Below are positions 41,601 to 44,492 of a stretch of DNA of 44,492 nucleotides, in pieces. A program made the translations under genes and the position numbers. The first letter of the stretch is position 1; each line of letters opens with the position of its first letter. Source of the DNA: Cudoniella acicularis (Eukaryota > Ascomycota > Leotiomycetes > Helotiales > Helotiaceae); contig JAAMPI010000297.1 of assembly GCA_013054445.1 (NCBI GenBank), positions 1 through 44,492 of the forward strand, written 5' to 3'. The notes under the pieces are model-generated. The model was not told where the DNA came from. It searched no databases and saw nothing but the letters and a program-made list of their open reading frames with translations.

Positions 41601-43941
41601 GGGTCGGATTTCGGAACAGGGTACCTTCAAGAACCTCGTCAAAGAAGGCGGCTACATTTCCTCTTTCAATCTCCCGCCGCCAGCAGCTGAGCAGCACGCA
41701 GGATCTAGCAGCTCCAAACTCCATTCAGCTTCAATGTGTGATACCCAACCTAGGCAGGCACAGAATCCTGCAGAGGATAGTGCGAGTAGGCGGACCGGAG
41801 ACTTTTCTGTTTATTTATATTACATAAAAGCCGTTGGTGTTTTCCCGACACTTCTCTTTGTCATCGCCATCTCTGCTTTTGTGTTTTGCTTTTCTTTTCC
41901 AAGTACGTCTGCTCTCACCTATACTGCTATTATTCGTATTGACCTTGATAGCAATCTGGGTCAAGTGGTGGGCGACAGCAAATTCCGAGGTGCCAAATCA
42001 GAGACTCGGCTATTATCTTGGGATTTATGGCCTCCTCGGAGCTGGGGCTCTGCTCTCGCTGGTAGTCAGCTGCTGGTGAGTTATCCAATCACCGCCTCTC
42101 AGTTTCTACTAATCATCCATGTTTCAGGCAATTGATTATCACCATGGTACCGAGGTCTGGCGAACGATTTCATTCGGCTCTATTGAGAACTGTCTTAAGG
42201 TAGGCACTGATTATCACGCTTCTCAAGTAATGAGCTGACTCTATAGCGCACCAATGTCTTTTTTCTCTTCGACAGACACTGGGATCACCGTCAATCGATT
42301 CAGTCAAGATTTGATGCTAATTGACATGGAACTCCCGGTCGCCGCACTAAACACATTTGCCAGTATGTGTGTCCAATCCCCATTTCTTTTACCAACCTCT
42401 TCTGAATTGTTTGAACCTTGAAGCTAATTTACTAGCCTTGATACTCTGTATTGCGCAGATGGTTCTTATTGGAGTTGCATCGGTCTATGCTGCTGTCGCA
42501 ATCCCAGTTGTCTTGGCGTCGTTATATTTCATCCAAAAAATCTATCTTCGAACATCACGACAACTCAGGTTATTGGACCTTGAGGCTAAGTCCCCGCTGT
42601 ATTCGCAGTTCATGGAATGCTTGAGCGGACTGGCTACAGTGCGGGCATTTGGATGGCGATGTGCTCTAGAAGAGAGGAACCGCGAAATGCTCGAACAATC
42701 ACAGAAGCCTTTTTATCTACTGTTCGCGGTCCAGCGCTGGCTTACCCTTGTGTTAGATCTGATAGTGACTGCGGTAGCATTGATCCTTATAGTTCTGGTT
42801 GTCGAGCTCCGCGGAATCATCAGCCCAGGGTTTGTCGGCGTCGCAATGCTAAACGTCATTTTATTCAGCCAGAGTATTAAAATGTTGCTAACTTTCTGGA
42901 CGAATCTTGAGACTCATATTGGTTCTATCGCAAGGGTGAAAACCTTCACAGAAACCACGATCGAGGAGGAACTTCCTCAAGAGAAACAGATGCCGCCTCC
43001 TTGTTGGCCAGCACATGGCGCAATTGAATTTAAGAATATGTGTGCAGAATACAAGTCAGTACGCAACAACCTCAGCTATGTGTGATTTACTAATGAGTAT
43101 AATTTATCTCAGAGCGTCCGAACCTGTGCTGAAAAGTATATCGCTGTCAATTCAACCAGGACAAAAAATCGGCGTTTGTGGCCGGACAGGGAGGTATGTG
43201 GTGCCTGCTCGTCGCAGTCAACGGGGGCTAAACTAATTTTGCTATAGTGGAAAGACATCACTGGTTCTCAGTATATTCCGCATGATTGAGATGAGTGCTG
43301 GCACTGTTATCATTGATGATATCGACATATCCACCATCCCTCGCCAAGAAATCCGGTCCCGTCTAGTCGGAGTTCCACAGGACTCATACCTCCTTGCAGG
43401 TAGTGGACGTTTGAATGCTGACCCCCTAGGGCTGGCCACGGATGCAGAAGTGATTCAAGCCCTGAAATGTGTCCAATTATGGGGCAAGGTCAAGGAGAAT
43501 GGGGGTCTCAGCGCAGACATTGATACGCTTTTCTTGTCGCATGGTCAAAAGCAGTTATTCTGCCTAGCAAGAGCTATGATTCGCCCCAGCAAAATCCTCA
43601 TCCTAGACGAATCAACAAGCAGGTACAGTTCCTCTTGTGACATCCCATTAGGCGGAATTCATCATATCTGACGCGCTTTGCATTTTAGTGTCGATGCCAA
43701 AACAGACGAGTTGATGCAGCGTATCATACGAGAGAAATTCGCACAACACACAATTATCGCGATTGCGCATAAACTTGACACCATCCTTGACTTCGATATG
43801 ATTGCCCTCCTAGACGAGGGCCGAGTTGTGGAGTTTGCGCCACCTTATGACTTGCTCGCGGATCCCGATTCGGCATTTAGCAAGCTTTATAGCTCTTCCT
43901 ATACCAATTTCGTCTGTGACGGGTCATCCCACACTTTCTAA
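38692..43941 (+). CDS. ABCC-type (MRP-like) ABC multidrug exporter
   Basis: Full-length fungal ABC-C transporter, predicted 1,501 aa in 14 exons, TMD0-TMD1-NBD1-TMD2-NBD2, probably exporting amphipathic molecules across plasma or vacuolar membrane. Introns: 38935-39006, 39811-39871, 40152-40205 (54 bases, frame open either way), 40440-40495, 41290-41339, 41503-41554, 41903-41951, 42076-42127, 42200-42246, 42363-42435, 43055-43112, 43194-43247 and 43623-43688. The first has an unusual GTCGGT donor. The N terminus [16 protein letters not shown] is typical. NBD1: SPVGCGKST (40990-41016), LSGGQ (41263-41277), [15 protein letters not shown]2: GRTGSGKTS rebuilt across intron 43194-43247, LSHGQ (43534-43548), [12 protein letters not shown]. 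Asp replaces the catalytic Glu in NBD1, normal for ABCC proteins. Starts at 38707 or 38713 are also possible. Divergent to the NRPS, so a candidate exporter of its peptide. Confidence 0.92.
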
Positions 43942-44492
43942 TTGGCCTTTACTCTTGGAAGTACACCTATACTGGTGGTTGCATCATCGAACAGCACTCA
44001 TACATTGGTTCTTGGTGGCTTTTTGTCTAGAAATCTCTGCCTCTGCCAAATTTCCTTCCATGCACATGATCTATATGTAACTATGCTGGACTTCAATCGT
44101 ACATCGTTTTCTTTCCGAACTATCTACACATTTCTGAGGCTTATGCTTTTTTTTTCCTTTTCGAAATAAGATTGTCTTGGCCTTGTTTTCCAAAACCTGT
44201 GTTGATATTCAGTTACACATGTTCAAACCTAAAACAGAACAACTGCTAGCCAATTTCTCAATACAAATGAAAAATTGGAGTGTGCTTTTCCTTTTTCCCC
44301 ACTTGAGTGAGAAATAAAACAGGCGTGTTATTCAAGTATTAATTTCTCAACTGTGTAACGACGAGACATGATCGCTGCCTTCCAGCCCTTTTACTACTTT
44401 TAAATCGAATTTAATATTATTAAAGAAAAAAGGTTGTAAACTTATATAACCATCTCCTTTATGATTTTATGTTCTGTCGTTTATACAAAAGC
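43942..44492. other. Downstream region of the ABC exporter, no gene
   Basis: About 550 AT-rich bases after the exporter stop codon. An AATAAA at 44313-44318 could serve as a polyadenylation signal. No coding region or RNA gene is visible before the window ends. Confidence 0.5.

Overview
The window looks like nuclear DNA of a filamentous ascomycete (Pezizomycotina). The genes have short introns (mostly 47-73 bp, GT..AG, CTAAC-like branch points). The families are fungal: a MARVEL membrane protein, a FRE-type ferric reductase, a multi-intron ABCC exporter and a very large multimodular NRPS. A class such as Leotiomycetes is only a guess. No phage, CRISPR, rRNA or convincing tRNA was seen.

Layout. 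52-1458 (+): SAM-dependent O-methyltransferase with five exons, one only 16 nt. 2744-3404 (+): small MARVEL four-helix membrane protein. 3405-7019: gene-poor, repeat-bearing stretch with a 405-bp MITE-like element with TA flanks (4102-4506), an AT-rich inverted repeat, and a decayed pyridoxamine-phosphate-oxidase-like gene (5850-6685). 7020-8969 (-): intronless ferric reductase. 8970-12148: about 3.2 kb without a recognisable gene. 12149-35954 (-): one NRPS gene of about 7,900 codons. 36043-38691: 2.6-kb divergent intergenic region. 38692-43941 (+): ABCC-type full transporter with 13 introns.

The NRPS is the centrepiece. Read from its N terminus the domains are: partial C, A1-T1-E1, C1-A2-T2, C2-A3-T3-E2, C3-A4-T4, C4-A5-T5-E3, C5-T6, C6-T7. 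It has five adenylation domains with epimerases after residues 1, 3 and 5, so the predicted chain alternates D-L-D-L-D. The tail C-T-C-T has no adenylation domain, and the last carrier lacks its phosphopantetheine serine (GGDII instead of GGDSI). From memory, this is the layout of the NPS4/NRPS4 family, one member of which makes the cyclic hexapeptide fusahexin. The product here cannot be read from sequence. The divergently transcribed ABC exporter is the natural candidate to export or tolerate the peptide. Cluster membership of the ferric reductase and methyltransferase is open.

Two cautions. The NRPS reading frame is broken at three places (35385-35390, 25182-25188, 16609-16614), each repaired by one base in a mononucleotide run, so they may be sequencing errors or real mutations. 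All introns are inferred from reading frame, splice consensus and family expectation, without transcript data.
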